Part shown: positions 16,294 to 25,536 of the stretch, one piece after another | How positions within the stretch are numbered: the first letter of the stretch is position 1 | How the letters are laid out: each line of letters starts with the position of its first letter | Assembly (NCBI RefSeq): GCF_018595675.2 | Contig: NZ_CP092333.1 | Location: forward strand, 3,868,001-3,932,000 | Source: Flavihumibacter fluvii | Lineage (GTDB): Bacteria > Bacteroidota > Bacteroidia > Chitinophagales > Chitinophagaceae | DNA length: 64,000 bases | Direction: 5' to 3' | The notes under the pieces: generated by a model | Seen by the model: only the letters and a program-made list of their open reading frames with translations | What the model was told of the DNA's origin: nothing | Databases searched by the model: none | Position numbers and translations under genes: made by a program

Positions 16294-18051
16294 ATGAAGA
16301 ATTTTATTCTATCCATTGCAATAATTATTTTCTACCTCTCTCCGGCATCGGCACAGGACATAGACATTTTATCCGGGGTTAAAATAAAGTTGCGGGATGG
16401 GGTTCAACTGAATGCCACCGTGTATAAACCCCACGGACAAAAGGAGGCTTTACCTGTTATTCTCCAGTTAACTCCCTACATCAGCGATACCTATCATCCA
16501 CGGGGGACTTACTTTGCCAAAAACGGATACGTCTATGCTATTGTTGATACCAGGGGCAGGGGTAGTAGCGAAGGTGTTTTTGACCCACTTATGCAGGAAG
16601 CTAAAGATGGCTACGACATAGTGGAATGGCTTGCCACACAAAAATATTGCAACGGAAAACTAACCATGTGGGGTGGCTCCTATAGCGGCTACAACCAATG
16701 GGCAACTGCCAAAGAATTGCCGCCGCATTTGAAAACGATAGTTCCTGTCGCAGCTGTGAAACCAGGGGTTGATTTTCCAATCGTGGACAATGTCAGTTAT
16801 CCGTATGTGATTCAATGGTTGACGTACACCAATGGAAAAACAGGCAATGGTCTCCTGTTTAATGATAAATCATATTGGACGGCCAAATTTTCAGAACGTT
16901 TTCAGCAGGATTTACCTTTCAAAAGTTTGGATACCCTGGTCGGTAATCCCAGTGCAATATTTCAGAAATGGATAACGCATCCTGCATATGATGATTATTT
17001 CAAAAGCATGTCGCCTACTCCTGCCCAGTACGCCCAAATAAATATGCCAATATTAAGTATTACGGGACATTACGATAGTGACCAGCCTGGTGCTTTGACG
17101 TTTTACAAAGAGTTTATGCAATATGCCTCACCCTCCGCCAAAAACAATCACTTCCTCATAATAGGCCCCTGGGACCATGCCGGTACAAGAACGCCAAAGA
17201 AGGAAGTTGGGGGTTTGACTTTTGGTAATGCCTGCCTGCTTGATATGGATGCCTTACACAAACAATGGTACGATTTCACTTTAAAGAATGGCGCAAAACC
17301 AGAATTCTTACAAAACAAGGTAGCCTATTTTGTTTCCAACAAAAACACCTGGAAATACGCTTCTTCACTTGGGGAAATTGGCAAGGACAAACAAAGTTTA
17401 TACCTGAATACTACCAGTAACGGTCTGCACAATGTGGTACAATCAGCAATTTTACAATCAAATACCCCGCAAAGTAATGCCCCGGCAGAATATACCTACG
17501 ATCCTCTGGACAAAACACTGGGTTCAATTGATTTTGGGATGACTGGCAGGCCCGACAATTATCTGACCGACCAAAGTCTTGCTTATGGAATTGGCAATGC
17601 AGGCGTAATTTATCATTCGGCTCCTTTTGAAAAGGAAACCGAAGTTTCCGGATTTTTTGAACTTAAAGCATACATTGAAACTGATGTAAAGGATGTGGAC
17701 ATTAGGGCAATTGTGTTTGAAGTAAAGGCTGACGGTTCAGGTGTACTATTGACCACTCAGACAATCCGGGCAAGGTTTAGGGATAATTTGGAAATGGAGA
17801 AATTGCTCAAACCAGGGGAAATCAATCTGTTTCATTTTAATCACTTTCCCTTTATCTCACGAGCGATAGAAAAGGGCAGCAGGCTGCGTTTAATTATTTC
17901 CTCTCCGAACTCGATCTTTGTGCAGAAAAATTATTGTAGCGGCGGTGTGATAGCAAACGAAACAGTAAAAGATGCACATACTGCACATATTAAAGTTTAC
18001 AACGACAGCAAACATCAAAGTGTATTGGTTTTGCCGGTCGTTAATGACTGA
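16294..18051 (+). CDS. Exported CocE/NonD-family hydrolase (X-prolyl dipeptidyl peptidase S15-like)
   Basis: This 585-residue protein has an N-terminal signal ending at ASAQD (about residue 20). The alpha/beta-hydrolase core shows the nucleophile motif WGGSYSGYN (Ser129), the acid residue in TGHYDSDQPG and the base His in GPWDHAGTR. The C-terminal third (about 380-585) is the jelly-roll domain typical of CocE, glutaryl-7-ACA acylase and X-Pro dipeptidyl peptidases. Such enzymes hydrolyse esters, amides or N-terminal dipeptides in the periplasm or outside. The gene is monocistronic, and the length matches the family. Confidence 0.9.
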   Translation: MKNFILSIAIIIFYLSPASAQDIDILSGVKIKLRDGVQLNATVYKPHGQKEALPVILQLTPYISDTYHPRGTYFAKNGYVYAIVDTRGRGSSEGVFDPLMQEAKDGYDIVEWLATQKYCNGKLTMWGGSYSGYNQWATAKELPPHLKTIVPVAAVKPGVDFPIVDNVSYPYVIQWLTYTNGKTGNGLLFNDKSYWTAKFSERFQQDLPFKSLDTLVGNPSAIFQKWITHPAYDDYFKSMSPTPAQYAQINMPILSITGHYDSDQPGALTFYKEFMQYASPSAKNNHFLIIGPWDHAGTRTPKKEVGGLTFGNACLLDMDALHKQWYDFTLKNGAKPEFLQNKVAYFVSNKNTWKYASSLGEIGKDKQSLYLNTTSNGLHNVVQSAILQSNTPQSNAPAEYTYDPLDKTLGSIDFGMTGRPDNYLTDQSLAYGIGNAGVIYHSAPFEKETEVSGFFELKAYIETDVKDVDIRAIVFEVKADGSGVLLTTQTIRARFRDNLEMEKLLKPGEINLFHFNHFPFISRAIEKGSRLRLIISSPNSIFVQKNYCSGGVIANETVKDAHTAHIKVYNDSKHQSVLVLPVVND

Positions 18052-18243
18052 GTGGACAATTCTCAGCAAATGGTAGCGGCAATTAAAAAAATGACGGCAA
18101 AGTAGGGCATCCCTTCACATAAACGGACACGACTGTATCAATAGCGTGCACTTCAATTCTTCCGCCTGGTATAATTGATTGATACTCAACAAATAGGAAA
18201 CTGGCGTTTTTATTGTATTTGAATAACCCAATACAACACGGCC

Positions 18244-20688
18244 ATGTTTAAAAACTATGTCAAAACCGCATTCAGGGCATTGAACCGCAACAGGAACTAC
18301 GCTATTATTAACATCACCGGGTTGGCGGTTGGTATTGCCGTTTGCATGATGATCTTTATCATTATTCAATTCCAGACCAGCTTCGATAATTTTCACCCAA
18401 ATAAAGACCGCATCTATCGTGTATTGACCGAATACCATCATGAAGGTTCGGCAGTTATAGATTATGGGAAGGACGTTCCTTTTCCATTGCCTGCCGGGTT
18501 GAAATCGGCATTTCCCCAAATTGAACAGGTAGCGCAGGTTTGGGCAAGCCACAATGACCAATTGCTCATACCCGGCAATAACGGGACAACCTCAAAGTCA
18601 TTTAAAGAAGACAAAGGTGTTTTTTTTACATCTCCGGCTTTCTTTAAAATGTTTGACTACCCACTGCTTGCTGGTTCGTATGCCTCTTTAAATGACCCGA
18701 ACAATGTGTTGCTGACAAAAGAGCTTGCAGAGAAATATTTCGGGGACTGGAAAACAGCATTGGGTAAAACGATTAACCTGGAAGCTGGCGGCAATATTTT
18801 CAGTCACGGTATCGATGTATTGAAAGTTACTGGCATACTTGCTGCTATACCTGCAAATACTGACTTTCAGCTAAAACTGGTGGTGTCTTTCGGGACAGGC
18901 ATTACTGAAGATATGGCAAAATCCACCGATTGGACTGATAGGACGAATGCTGATTTTGGTTGCTTTATTTTGTTGCCACCGAATACTTCTGCTGATAATT
19001 TTAATCAGCAATTAAGGGCCTACGCCAAAAAAGCGGGATCTCCCGGAAGCAGGGATAGTCATATTATACAACCTTTAAATGCGGTTCATTATGACACACA
19101 AACAGGGAATTACAGCAACAAAACAATCAGCCAGGACCTGCTCAATGTATTGTGGCTGATTGCAGCTTTTATCCTCCTGATCGCCTGCGTCAACTTTATC
19201 AATCTCGCTACTGCTCAAGCTGTTAACCGGGCGAAGGAAGTTGGTGTAAGGAAAGTACTGGGGAGTAATACGGCTCAATTGCAGATCCAGTTCATCATTG
19301 AAACATTTTTGATCGTTTCAGTCGCTGTACTACTGGCAACAGTGATGGCAATTTTTTCATTGGCTCCTGTAAATCAGCTTTTAGAACTTTCGCTTTCATT
19401 CGACCTCCTGAAAAATCCTGCTATTATCTTGTTTCTTTTAGCTGTAACAATTGCCGTAACAGCGCTGGCCGGTTTTTATCCTTCTGTTGTTTTATCCCGT
19501 TTCAATCCGGTTAATGCTTTGAAGCGTAAAATCACGGCAAATTCCGCAACGGGAGTTTCATTGAGAAAGGGGTTGGTGGTATTTCAATTCATTATTGCCC
19601 AGGCACTGATCTTCGGGACACTCGTTACGGTAAAGCAGATGAATTATTTTATGGACCAGCCTTTGGGCTTTGATAAAGATGCCATCGTAAATGTTCCTTT
19701 CCGTGTAGATAGTCTTCGTATCAGCAGGCTGGATTATTTAAAGAACAGGTTATTGGATGTAAACGGGGTACAGGCCGTAAGCTTCAGTTCCAATACCCCG
19801 GTTGAAGAGGGTAATGATATGTGGAGCGCCTTCAAATTCAACCATGCAACAAAGGAGACTGATTTTAAGGCGATTACCAAATTCGCAGACGACGGATATG
19901 TGTCGGCGTATAAATTACAACTGATAGCCGGAAGGGATCTGCAACCTTCCGGATACACCAGGGAGTTTTTAGTGAATGAGTCGCTGATGAAAAGCCTGGG
20001 TATAAAAAACCCCGAAGACATCCTGAATAAAGAAATTAGTATGTGGGGCGACCGGATAAAATGCCCGGTTGTAGGGGTGGTTAAAGATTTTAATAACCGG
20101 TCTTTTCGCAATGATCTTGCACCAATGCTGATTACCACGAACGTAACCATGTATAGTGTGGCAGGCATAAAACTTGATACGGAAAACATGCCCGCTACCC
20201 TGGAATCAGTCAAAACAATATGGGAACAGGCATTTCCTGGTTTTGTATATGATTACAGGTTCCTGGATGATAAAATTGAAAATTTTTATAAACAGGAAAA
20301 TCAATTGGCGCAGTTGTATAAAATATTTTCAGCCATCGCTATATTCCTTAGCTGCCTGGGTTTATATGGTTTGGCGGCATTCATGGGAGCACAGCGGATT
20401 AAAGAAGTGGGAATTCGCAAAGTACTTGGTGCTACTACAGGCAATATCGTTTATTTATTCTCAAAAGAATTTATCATCCTCATTGCAATTGCCTTTGCAA
20501 TTGCTGCACCCATTGCCTGGTATTTCATGATCCAATGGTTGCAGGATTATGTATATCGCATCAGCATCAGCTGGTGGTTATTTGCTACTGGTGGATTGGT
20601 TGCTGTCATTATTGCACTTGCAACGATTAGTTCCCAGGCGATCAGGGCAGCGATTGCAAATCCGGTGAAGAGTTTGAAATCGGAATAG
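18244..20688 (+). CDS. FtsX/MacB-type ABC transporter permease
   Basis: This 814-residue protein begins FKNYVKTAFRALNRNRNYAI with the first membrane helix at about 20-42, then a large MacB-like periplasmic domain. Two FtsX-type blocks follow, each with three to four helices: about 295-415 with the NRAKEVGVRKVLGS coupling motif, and about 690-805 with QRIKEVGIRKVLGA. The duplicated layout is typical of Bacteroidota permeases that export peptides or lipids, or act in mechanotransmission with a separate MacB-type ATPase. No ATPase gene is adjacent. A fragment reading TCSGIKGQRTRRT-like is not present; the frame is intact. Confidence 0.9.
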   Translation: MFKNYVKTAFRALNRNRNYAIINITGLAVGIAVCMMIFIIIQFQTSFDNFHPNKDRIYRVLTEYHHEGSAVIDYGKDVPFPLPAGLKSAFPQIEQVAQVWASHNDQLLIPGNNGTTSKSFKEDKGVFFTSPAFFKMFDYPLLAGSYASLNDPNNVLLTKELAEKYFGDWKTALGKTINLEAGGNIFSHGIDVLKVTGILAAIPANTDFQLKLVVSFGTGITEDMAKSTDWTDRTNADFGCFILLPPNTSADNFNQQLRAYAKKAGSPGSRDSHIIQPLNAVHYDTQTGNYSNKTISQDLLNVLWLIAAFILLIACVNFINLATAQAVNRAKEVGVRKVLGSNTAQLQIQFIIETFLIVSVAVLLATVMAIFSLAPVNQLLELSLSFDLLKNPAIILFLLAVTIAVTALAGFYPSVVLSRFNPVNALKRKITANSATGVSLRKGLVVFQFIIAQALIFGTLVTVKQMNYFMDQPLGFDKDAIVNVPFRVDSLRISRLDYLKNRLLDVNGVQAVSFSSNTPVEEGNDMWSAFKFNHATKETDFKAITKFADDGYVSAYKLQLIAGRDLQPSGYTREFLVNESLMKSLGIKNPEDILNKEISMWGDRIKCPVVGVVKDFNNRSFRNDLAPMLITTNVTMYSVAGIKLDTENMPATLESVKTIWEQAFPGFVYDYRFLDDKIENFYKQENQLAQLYKIFSAIAIFLSCLGLYGLAAFMGAQRIKEVGIRKVLGATTGNIVYLFSKEFIILIAIAFAIAAPIAWYFMIQWLQDYVYRISISWWLFATGGLVAVIIALATISSQAIRAAIANPVKSLKSE

Positions 20689-20865
20689 CCAGGATGAAAA
20701 CCTGCTGCGGAAGCCTCAACACATAATTGATAAGGATGCCGGTCCTGGCAGGAACACACCAGTTTTTCTTGGGTACGTCTGCGCCATTGAATAATTTTGG
20801 GGTAGCGATAGTAGCCTATTGCGTTCAATGCACCATACAAACCGGCAAGACCAAACAGCAAACAA

Positions 20866-21441
20866 ATGGAAAATAAGCTGCTTAAATATTTTCAAAGAAT
20901 TATGCCGCTTTCACTGGAAGAGATTGAAGCTATTGTTGAAACTATGACTGTCAGGCAGTATAAAAAAGGAACTGTTCTGCTTAAGGAAGGACAAATTTCT
21001 ACCGAAGTCTATTTTGTTCTGGAAGGTTGTGTCAGGCAATATTACCTGGTTGACGGTGAGGAAAAAACCAATAACTTCTTTACAGATGAACAATGGGTTA
21101 TTTCTATGCAAAGCTTTGGCCAGCGTAATCCTTCTACGCATTATGTAGATTGTTGCCTGGACAGCAAACTGGTGGTTGGAAATAGGGAAAAGGAAGAGGG
21201 TCTTTACAAACGGTTCCCAAAATTTGAAACTGTTTCGAGAAAAGTGATGGAGAAAGTTTTTGCGGAGCAACAGGAAATAATGTCTTCATACACAACAGAT
21301 ACCGCAGAACAGCGGTACTTGAAATTATTAAAAACAAGGCCTGACTTATTTCAAAAAATCCCGCAATACCAAATCGCAAGCTATATTGGCGTAAAACCGG
21401 AATCACTCAGCCGAATTAGAAAAAGACTGCTTTTAAAATAA
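20866..21441 (+). CDS. Crp/Fnr-family transcriptional regulator
   Basis: This 191-residue protein has a cyclic-nucleotide-binding beta-roll at about 15-115 (YKKGTVLLKEGQISTEVYFV and the LEGCVRQYY segment) and a C-terminal helix-turn-helix ending in IASYIGVKPESLSRIRKRLL. The group is common in Bacteroidota, where many members have lost the cAMP-binding arginine and sense unknown signals. No Fe-S cysteine cluster of the Fnr type is visible. It faces the convergent MDR oxidoreductase with a 2-bp gap, so the pair is not an operon. Confidence 0.9.
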   Translation: MENKLLKYFQRIMPLSLEEIEAIVETMTVRQYKKGTVLLKEGQISTEVYFVLEGCVRQYYLVDGEEKTNNFFTDEQWVISMQSFGQRNPSTHYVDCCLDSKLVVGNREKEEGLYKRFPKFETVSRKVMEKVFAEQQEIMSSYTTDTAEQRYLKLLKTRPDLFQKIPQYQIASYIGVKPESLSRIRKRLLLK

Positions 21442-21443
21442 CT

Positions 21444-22397
21444 TTATACCCTTATGGCTACATTTCCCTTTTTATGGCCTTTTTCAACATAAGCATGTGC
21501 TTCAGCAATTTGTTCCAGTGAATAGGTCCTGTCGAGTACAGGTTTATATTTACCGGCTTCAATTAGCTCCTTAATAAAAACAATACCGGTTTTATTATGG
21601 CTTATTACACCTGTCATTACTTTTTTGTTGCTTGTCATTGAAATCCATAAACCCTGGATCATTTCTGGCATACCTGCGGCACTTAATATCATTATTCCGT
21701 TTTTGGTCAATGATGGTATACTTCGGGAAATGGAGATGGCATTCACCGTATCAAAGATCACATCGTAGGTTTCGCCATTTTTCGTAAAATCTTCTTTTGT
21801 ATAATCAATTACCTTATTCGCTCCGATCGATTTTACTAAAGGAATATTTGTGGTGCTGCATACTCCCGTAACATCAGCCCCAAATGATTTTGCTAATTGA
21901 ACGGCGGCACTTCCAACTGCACCCGATGCGCCTACTATAAGCACTTTTTGTCCTGGTTTTATGTTCGCCTTTTTAATAAAATGCAATGCAGTAAGGCCAC
22001 CAAACGGAATTACAGCTGCTTCCTGGTGGGAAATAGTCGAAGGCTTCAAGGCTATTGATGCATTTTCAGGCAGGCAATTGTATTCTGCATATGAACCAAA
22101 ACTTAAATCTGTATGGCCAAAGACAAGATCACCAACTTTGAAATCTTTTACAGTGTCTCCAACACGTTCAACTTCACCTGAAAAAACACTTCCAAGAATA
22201 TTTATTTTCGGTCTTAGCAAACCAAATATGAATCTGGCAGCAAAGGGGTCGGCTTTCCGTAATCGCCAATCCCCTGAATTGACTGCGGTAGCTTTTATAT
22301 GTATTAAAATTTCATTGTGCTTTGGAGTTGGTTTTTCAACCTCTTTAACCTGGAGAACCTCGGGTGGTCCATATTTTGTGTAAACTGCTGCTTTCAT
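21444..22397 (-). CDS. Zinc-independent MDR NAD(P)H oxidoreductase (quinone-oxidoreductase-like)
   Basis: The start is placed at 22397 (MKAAVYTKYG), because the eight upstream codons give an unusual extension and the next Met fits the family. The 317-residue protein has the GroES-like domain (about 1-120) and the Rossmann domain with VLIVGASGAVGSAAVQLAKS (about residues 140-160). The catalytic zinc cysteine/His set of alcohol dehydrogenases is absent, pointing to a quinone reductase or enoyl reductase. The TAnnTTTG-type box TACCTTTG on the minus strand (22426-22433) lies about 30 bp upstream. The substrate is unknown. Confidence 0.85.
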   Translation of the reverse strand: MKAAVYTKYGPPEVLQVKEVEKPTPKHNEILIHIKATAVNSGDWRLRKADPFAARFIFGLLRPKINILGSVFSGEVERVGDTVKDFKVGDLVFGHTDLSFGSYAEYNCLPENASIALKPSTISHQEAAVIPFGGLTALHFIKKANIKPGQKVLIVGASGAVGSAAVQLAKSFGADVTGVCSTTNIPLVKSIGANKVIDYTKEDFTKNGETYDVIFDTVNAISISRSIPSLTKNGIMILSAAGMPEMIQGLWISMTSNKKVMTGVISHNKTGIVFIKELIEAGKYKPVLDRTYSLEQIAEAHAYVEKGHKKGNVAIRV

Positions 22398-22425
22398 GTC
22401 TACTTGTATTAATATATTCAAAAGA

Positions 22426-22433
22426 CAAAGGTA
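22426..22433 (-). promoter_or_regulatory. Candidate Bacteroidota -7 box of the MDR oxidoreductase gene
   Basis: On the minus strand the sequence reads TACCTTTG, matching the TAnnTTTG element of Bacteroidota sigma-A promoters. It is 28 bp upstream of the chosen ATG. No clear -33 TTG was found at 19-21 bp spacing, so the call is tentative. Confidence 0.4.
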
Positions 22434-22612
22434 GTTGCTGCATTTTCCACTTTCGTTGACTTTGGTTAAGAAATAAACGACAGTTGTTCTGCTAGCTGCT
22501 TATGTCCTAAATTTGAATGGTGGTTTTTCAAATACCACCAATTCGAGAAAAGCCGAACCATTGGCGGATACCGGGAAGGTCTATAATCATTGTTTAACTA
22601 AAAATCATTTTT

Positions 22613-23113
22613 ATGACAACAAAGTATTACTCCGTTTTTTCGGTTGTTATTGCCCTGCTATTTTCCTTTTCTCACTCATCTTCTTTTGGGCAGAATACGT
22701 CTTCTCCAGATGCTAACAGGAAAATCGTCATCAGTTATTTTGATGAGGTTATAAATAAGGGGAAGCTAAATCGGATGGGCGAATTCTTTTCACAGGATTA
22801 CATTTGGCACCAAATGAACGGAACCGACATTCATAGTAGCCATGATAGCGCTCATATTGCTATGATTAGGTCCGTTTATAGTGCTATACCTGATATTCGT
22901 TATACAATTGATAATATTGTAGCCGAAGGAGACATGATTGCAGTTAATTCAACAGTTACAGGTACCGCCAATAGTGTGATGTTTGGTCTTTCGGGTGGTC
23001 AAAAGAAAGTTCAGTTTAAGCAAATGTTTTTCTTTCGCCTTGCAAACAACAAGATAACAGAAGAATGGGAAGTAGTTGACGTAGATGGTATGAAGGCACA
23101 GCTGGCCAAATAG
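22613..23113 (+). CDS. Exported SnoaL-like (ester-cyclase/NTF2-fold) protein
   Basis: This 166-residue protein has a signal peptide ending near SFGQN (about residue 27). The rest is a single NTF2-like cone: NRKIVISYFDEVINKGKLNR, EFFSQDYIWHQM, RSVYSAIPDIRYTIDNIVAEG and ITEEWEVVDVDGM. This is the pattern of SnoaL-like polyketide cyclases and of ester-cyclase-annotated soil proteins. The catalytic role is unproven for most members. The gene stands alone and is followed by a GC-rich hairpin and the rifampin-resistance gene. Confidence 0.8.
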   Translation: MTTKYYSVFSVVIALLFSFSHSSSFGQNTSSPDANRKIVISYFDEVINKGKLNRMGEFFSQDYIWHQMNGTDIHSSHDSAHIAMIRSVYSAIPDIRYTIDNIVAEGDMIAVNSTVTGTANSVMFGLSGGQKKVQFKQMFFFRLANNKITEEWEVVDVDGMKAQLAK

Positions 23114-23251
23114 TATTTAAATGCAGTACACAATTAAGGTTTTACGCCAGTGGGACTGACGGGCCCGGCTTTCCTGCCGAACGCAAAGGCAGGGAGTTTG
23201 TCGCGGTAAGCGCTGCCTCACAACCGATTACTTCAGAAACATACATGTAAA
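23114..23251. other. Spacer before arr with a GC-rich hairpin
   Basis: The spacer contains the inverted repeat CCTGCC (23175-23180 region) and GGCAGG around nine loop bases, and the phrase GGACTGACGGGC, a weak match to the central block of the attC-like elements. It may be a terminator for the SnoaL gene or a decayed cassette site. Confidence 0.3.
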
Positions 23252-23995
23252 ATGGAATTCAACCCAAATAACAATGTGGTTAAACTTTGTGTTCAGGGCA
23301 TGGACATGGAAGGGAAGGGGAAACCTGCAGAAGCAAGCAGGCTATTTCTTCAGGCCTGGAACGAATCAACAAACGATTTTGAAAGATTTATTGCTGCTTA
23401 TTATGTAGCACGCCATCAGGATAATGTTCCCGACAAATTAAAATGGCTCCAAACGGCTTTGCAGTTTGCATTGAATGTAAATAATGACAATGTGAAGACT
23501 GCTTTTCCTTCCTTGTATTCAAGCATTGCAAAATGCTATGAGGAGCTGTCCGACTTTGACAACTCAAAAAAGTATGCAGGATTATCAATTTCGTTCACGG
23601 GCAAACTGTCTGACAAAGGCCCTTTTTATCACGGGACGAAAGCAGATTTGAAGGCGGGTGATTTGCTAACTGCGGGGAACAGGTCTAATTACCAGCCCGA
23701 AATCACAATGAATCACATTTATTTCACAGCCTTGGTAAATGGTGCGGGGCTTGCGGCTGCGTTAGCTAATGGTAACGGACAGGAACGTGTTTATATCGTT
23801 GAACCGACAGGGACCTTTGAAAATGACCCGAATGTTACAGATAAAAAGTTTCCAGGCAATCCGACAAGGTCATATCGCACCCAGGCACCATTAAAAATCC
23901 TTGGCGAGGTAACAGATTGGGTAAGACTAACTCCTGGAGAACTCCAAAGCTGGCGCGAAAAGTTAGCCAATAACAAAGGAGAGATTATTAATTAG
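23252..23995 (+). CDS. arr: Rifampin ADP-ribosyltransferase with N-terminal helical extension
   Basis: The C-terminal 125 residues are an Arr enzyme. GPFYHGTKADLKAGDLLTAG supplies the His, Tyr-containing NHIYFTAL and GAGLAAALA follow, and YIVEPTGTFENDPNVTDKKF with the PGNPTRSYRT motif includes the catalytic Asp region. Arr transfers ADP-ribose from NAD to the 23-hydroxyl of rifamycins and inactivates them. Standard Arr proteins are about 140 residues; this one is 247. The extra 115 residues at the front are helical and TPR-like (PAEASRLFLQAWNESTNDFE, then YYVARHQDN). The gene is single and flanked by repeat-like spacers, suggesting mobility. Confidence 0.85.
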   Translation: MEFNPNNNVVKLCVQGMDMEGKGKPAEASRLFLQAWNESTNDFERFIAAYYVARHQDNVPDKLKWLQTALQFALNVNNDNVKTAFPSLYSSIAKCYEELSDFDNSKKYAGLSISFTGKLSDKGPFYHGTKADLKAGDLLTAGNRSNYQPEITMNHIYFTALVNGAGLAAALANGNGQERVYIVEPTGTFENDPNVTDKKFPGNPTRSYRTQAPLKILGEVTDWVRLTPGELQSWREKLANNKGEIIN

Positions 23996-24082
23996 TTTAT
24001 GGGATGTTAATCACTGCCGGATAATCGTGGCGATGTTCAAATTGTGGAATGGTTAATTTAATAATGAAAATTTGAAGTATTT

Positions 24083-24499
24083 ATGAAAAGTGTTGATAAG
24101 GGTACCAGGATCGGCAATTGGATGGTTGATACAATTGTGTTAGTAGTAGTAACTACCATAATCACCTATATTATAGCGTTCTACTATCCTCAAATACTTG
24201 AGGAAGATAATAATGCTTTGGGCTTATTGATAAGCGCTATAGTATTCTTCTACTATTTCATATTTGAATCTGTATCCGGCAAAACAATTGGTAAAATATT
24301 ATCTCATACAATTGTTGTCGACAAAAATGGAGAACCTCCTAAAAAAGTCAAATTGCTGGTGAGATCATTTATTAGACTGACGCCAATTTATGGACTTTCA
24401 TTATTATTTGGCCACCAGGGAATTCACGACATGTTATCCAGTACTACTGTCGTGAAAGTTGAGAAAGCGAATGCCTCGACAATTAAAAACAACCCATAA
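24083..24499 (+). CDS. RDD-family membrane protein
   Basis: This 138-residue protein has the RDD pattern: an N-terminal GTRIGNWMVDTIVL helix, a second helix at about 50-68 and the FESVSGKTIGKILSHTIVVD motif. LLVRSFIRLTPIYGLSLLFG then gives the last membrane region. Family members are small integral membrane proteins, some implicated in transport or Na+/H+ antiport, most uncharacterised. It overlaps or abuts the next small membrane gene, depending on the start chosen there, so the two probably form a transcription unit. Confidence 0.85.
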   Translation: MKSVDKGTRIGNWMVDTIVLVVVTTIITYIIAFYYPQILEEDNNALGLLISAIVFFYYFIFESVSGKTIGKILSHTIVVDKNGEPPKKVKLLVRSFIRLTPIYGLSLLFGHQGIHDMLSSTTVVKVEKANASTIKNNP

Positions 24500-24530
24500 T
24501 AAAATAGCAACAAATATTAACTATTATGGC

Positions 24531-24953
24531 ATGCCACATTTATTTAGCAAATTGACTGTTAGCACTAAAAGAATATTTCTTATTGACGGAATCGGCGCAT
24601 TGTTGACAGCATTCCTTCTATTGGCAATTTTAAGAACATTCAATGAATATTTTGGAATGCCCCTGAATGCTCTTGACTTCCTTTCAGTAATAGCATTAAT
24701 TTTTTCTGTTTATTCTTTTTGTTGCTTTTTCTTGATAAAGAATAATTGGCGTCTTTTTCTTCAGGTCATAATTATTGCCAACCTGCTTTATTGTTTTTTA
24801 ACAGCAGGCCTTGTAATTTTTTACTATCCGCAACTGACAATTCTGGCTGTGATTTATTTCTTACTTGAAATTGTTGTAGTATTTTGTCTAGTCTTCTTTG
24901 AGATAAATGTCCTGATCGAAAATCCTCGAAATATAAAAAGTGGTAATGAATAA
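24531..24953 (+). CDS. Small membrane protein of unknown function
   Basis: The start is placed at 24531 (MPHLFSKLTVSTKR), because the longer frame would overlap the RDD gene with hydrophilic codons lacking a leader. The 140-residue protein has four hydrophobic segments (about 15-38, 45-70, 80-100, 108-130) and little else. I do not recognise the family. It follows the RDD gene by 31 bp in the same direction. Confidence 0.55.
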   Translation: MPHLFSKLTVSTKRIFLIDGIGALLTAFLLLAILRTFNEYFGMPLNALDFLSVIALIFSVYSFCCFFLIKNNWRLFLQVIIIANLLYCFLTAGLVIFYYPQLTILAVIYFLLEIVVVFCLVFFEINVLIENPRNIKSGNE

Positions 24954-25536
24954 TAATGTCCCTGGTTTGCCGGGCACTAATTGAAGGCTCATCGTTTTCT
25001 ATGGATGAATACAAGTATATTTTTTTAGCTGCGTATGCCGGCATTGGTAATTTTCCTTACTGTAAACAGCAATGTAAGTTGCATAGTTTCCAATTTGGGT
25101 ATACCAGCGGGACTTCATTTATCCAGGCCGGTACGGCTATAAATGGCCATATATGCCAACGCATCGCCCGGCCTTCCCGGATGAAGAGATTTGATTTTTT
25201 TCTTCAAACTTCAGCAGAATACATCCCACGCTATAACCAGTTTGTCATTGCAAAGGTGTTATGATAAAAAAAGACCGTGCAGGAAAAGAAAATAGTATTG
25301 AATTAAACAGTTAACAATCAATAATTAAACCTGTTATCGGCAACCCAAGACCAAAACACCTTTTACCATCATTCGGTCTGGACAATTGTGCGAGGCCGCA
25401 CAGCAGCAATGCCCTGCCGTTACTTGTGTGCATTTTGTAATATCTTTTAAACAAAAAGAAGATAGCGCTTGTTCAATGAAATAATTTCACAGTCAAAAAC
25501 AATTACAAGTGGTTATTAACTAAAAAATCAAAGATT
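24954..25536. other. Non-coding stretch with a cassette-element-like right end
   Basis: No credible gene is visible in these 583 bp. At 25405-25440 the sequence GCAATGCCCTGCCGTTACTT followed by GTGTGCATTTTG resembles the right end of element A (AAGCCCTACCGTTGTGCGTC). GACAATTGTGCGAGGCCGCACAGCAG (25380-25406) forms a short inverted repeat around GTGCG/CGCAC. It ends in the AT-rich leader of the SDR gene. Confidence 0.35.

Noticed and set aside
24956-25264. A 102-codon plus-strand open frame after the small membrane protein
   Set aside because: No leader, odd composition (Cys, His, Ser scattered) and no motif; the region looks like non-coding spacer or decayed sequence.
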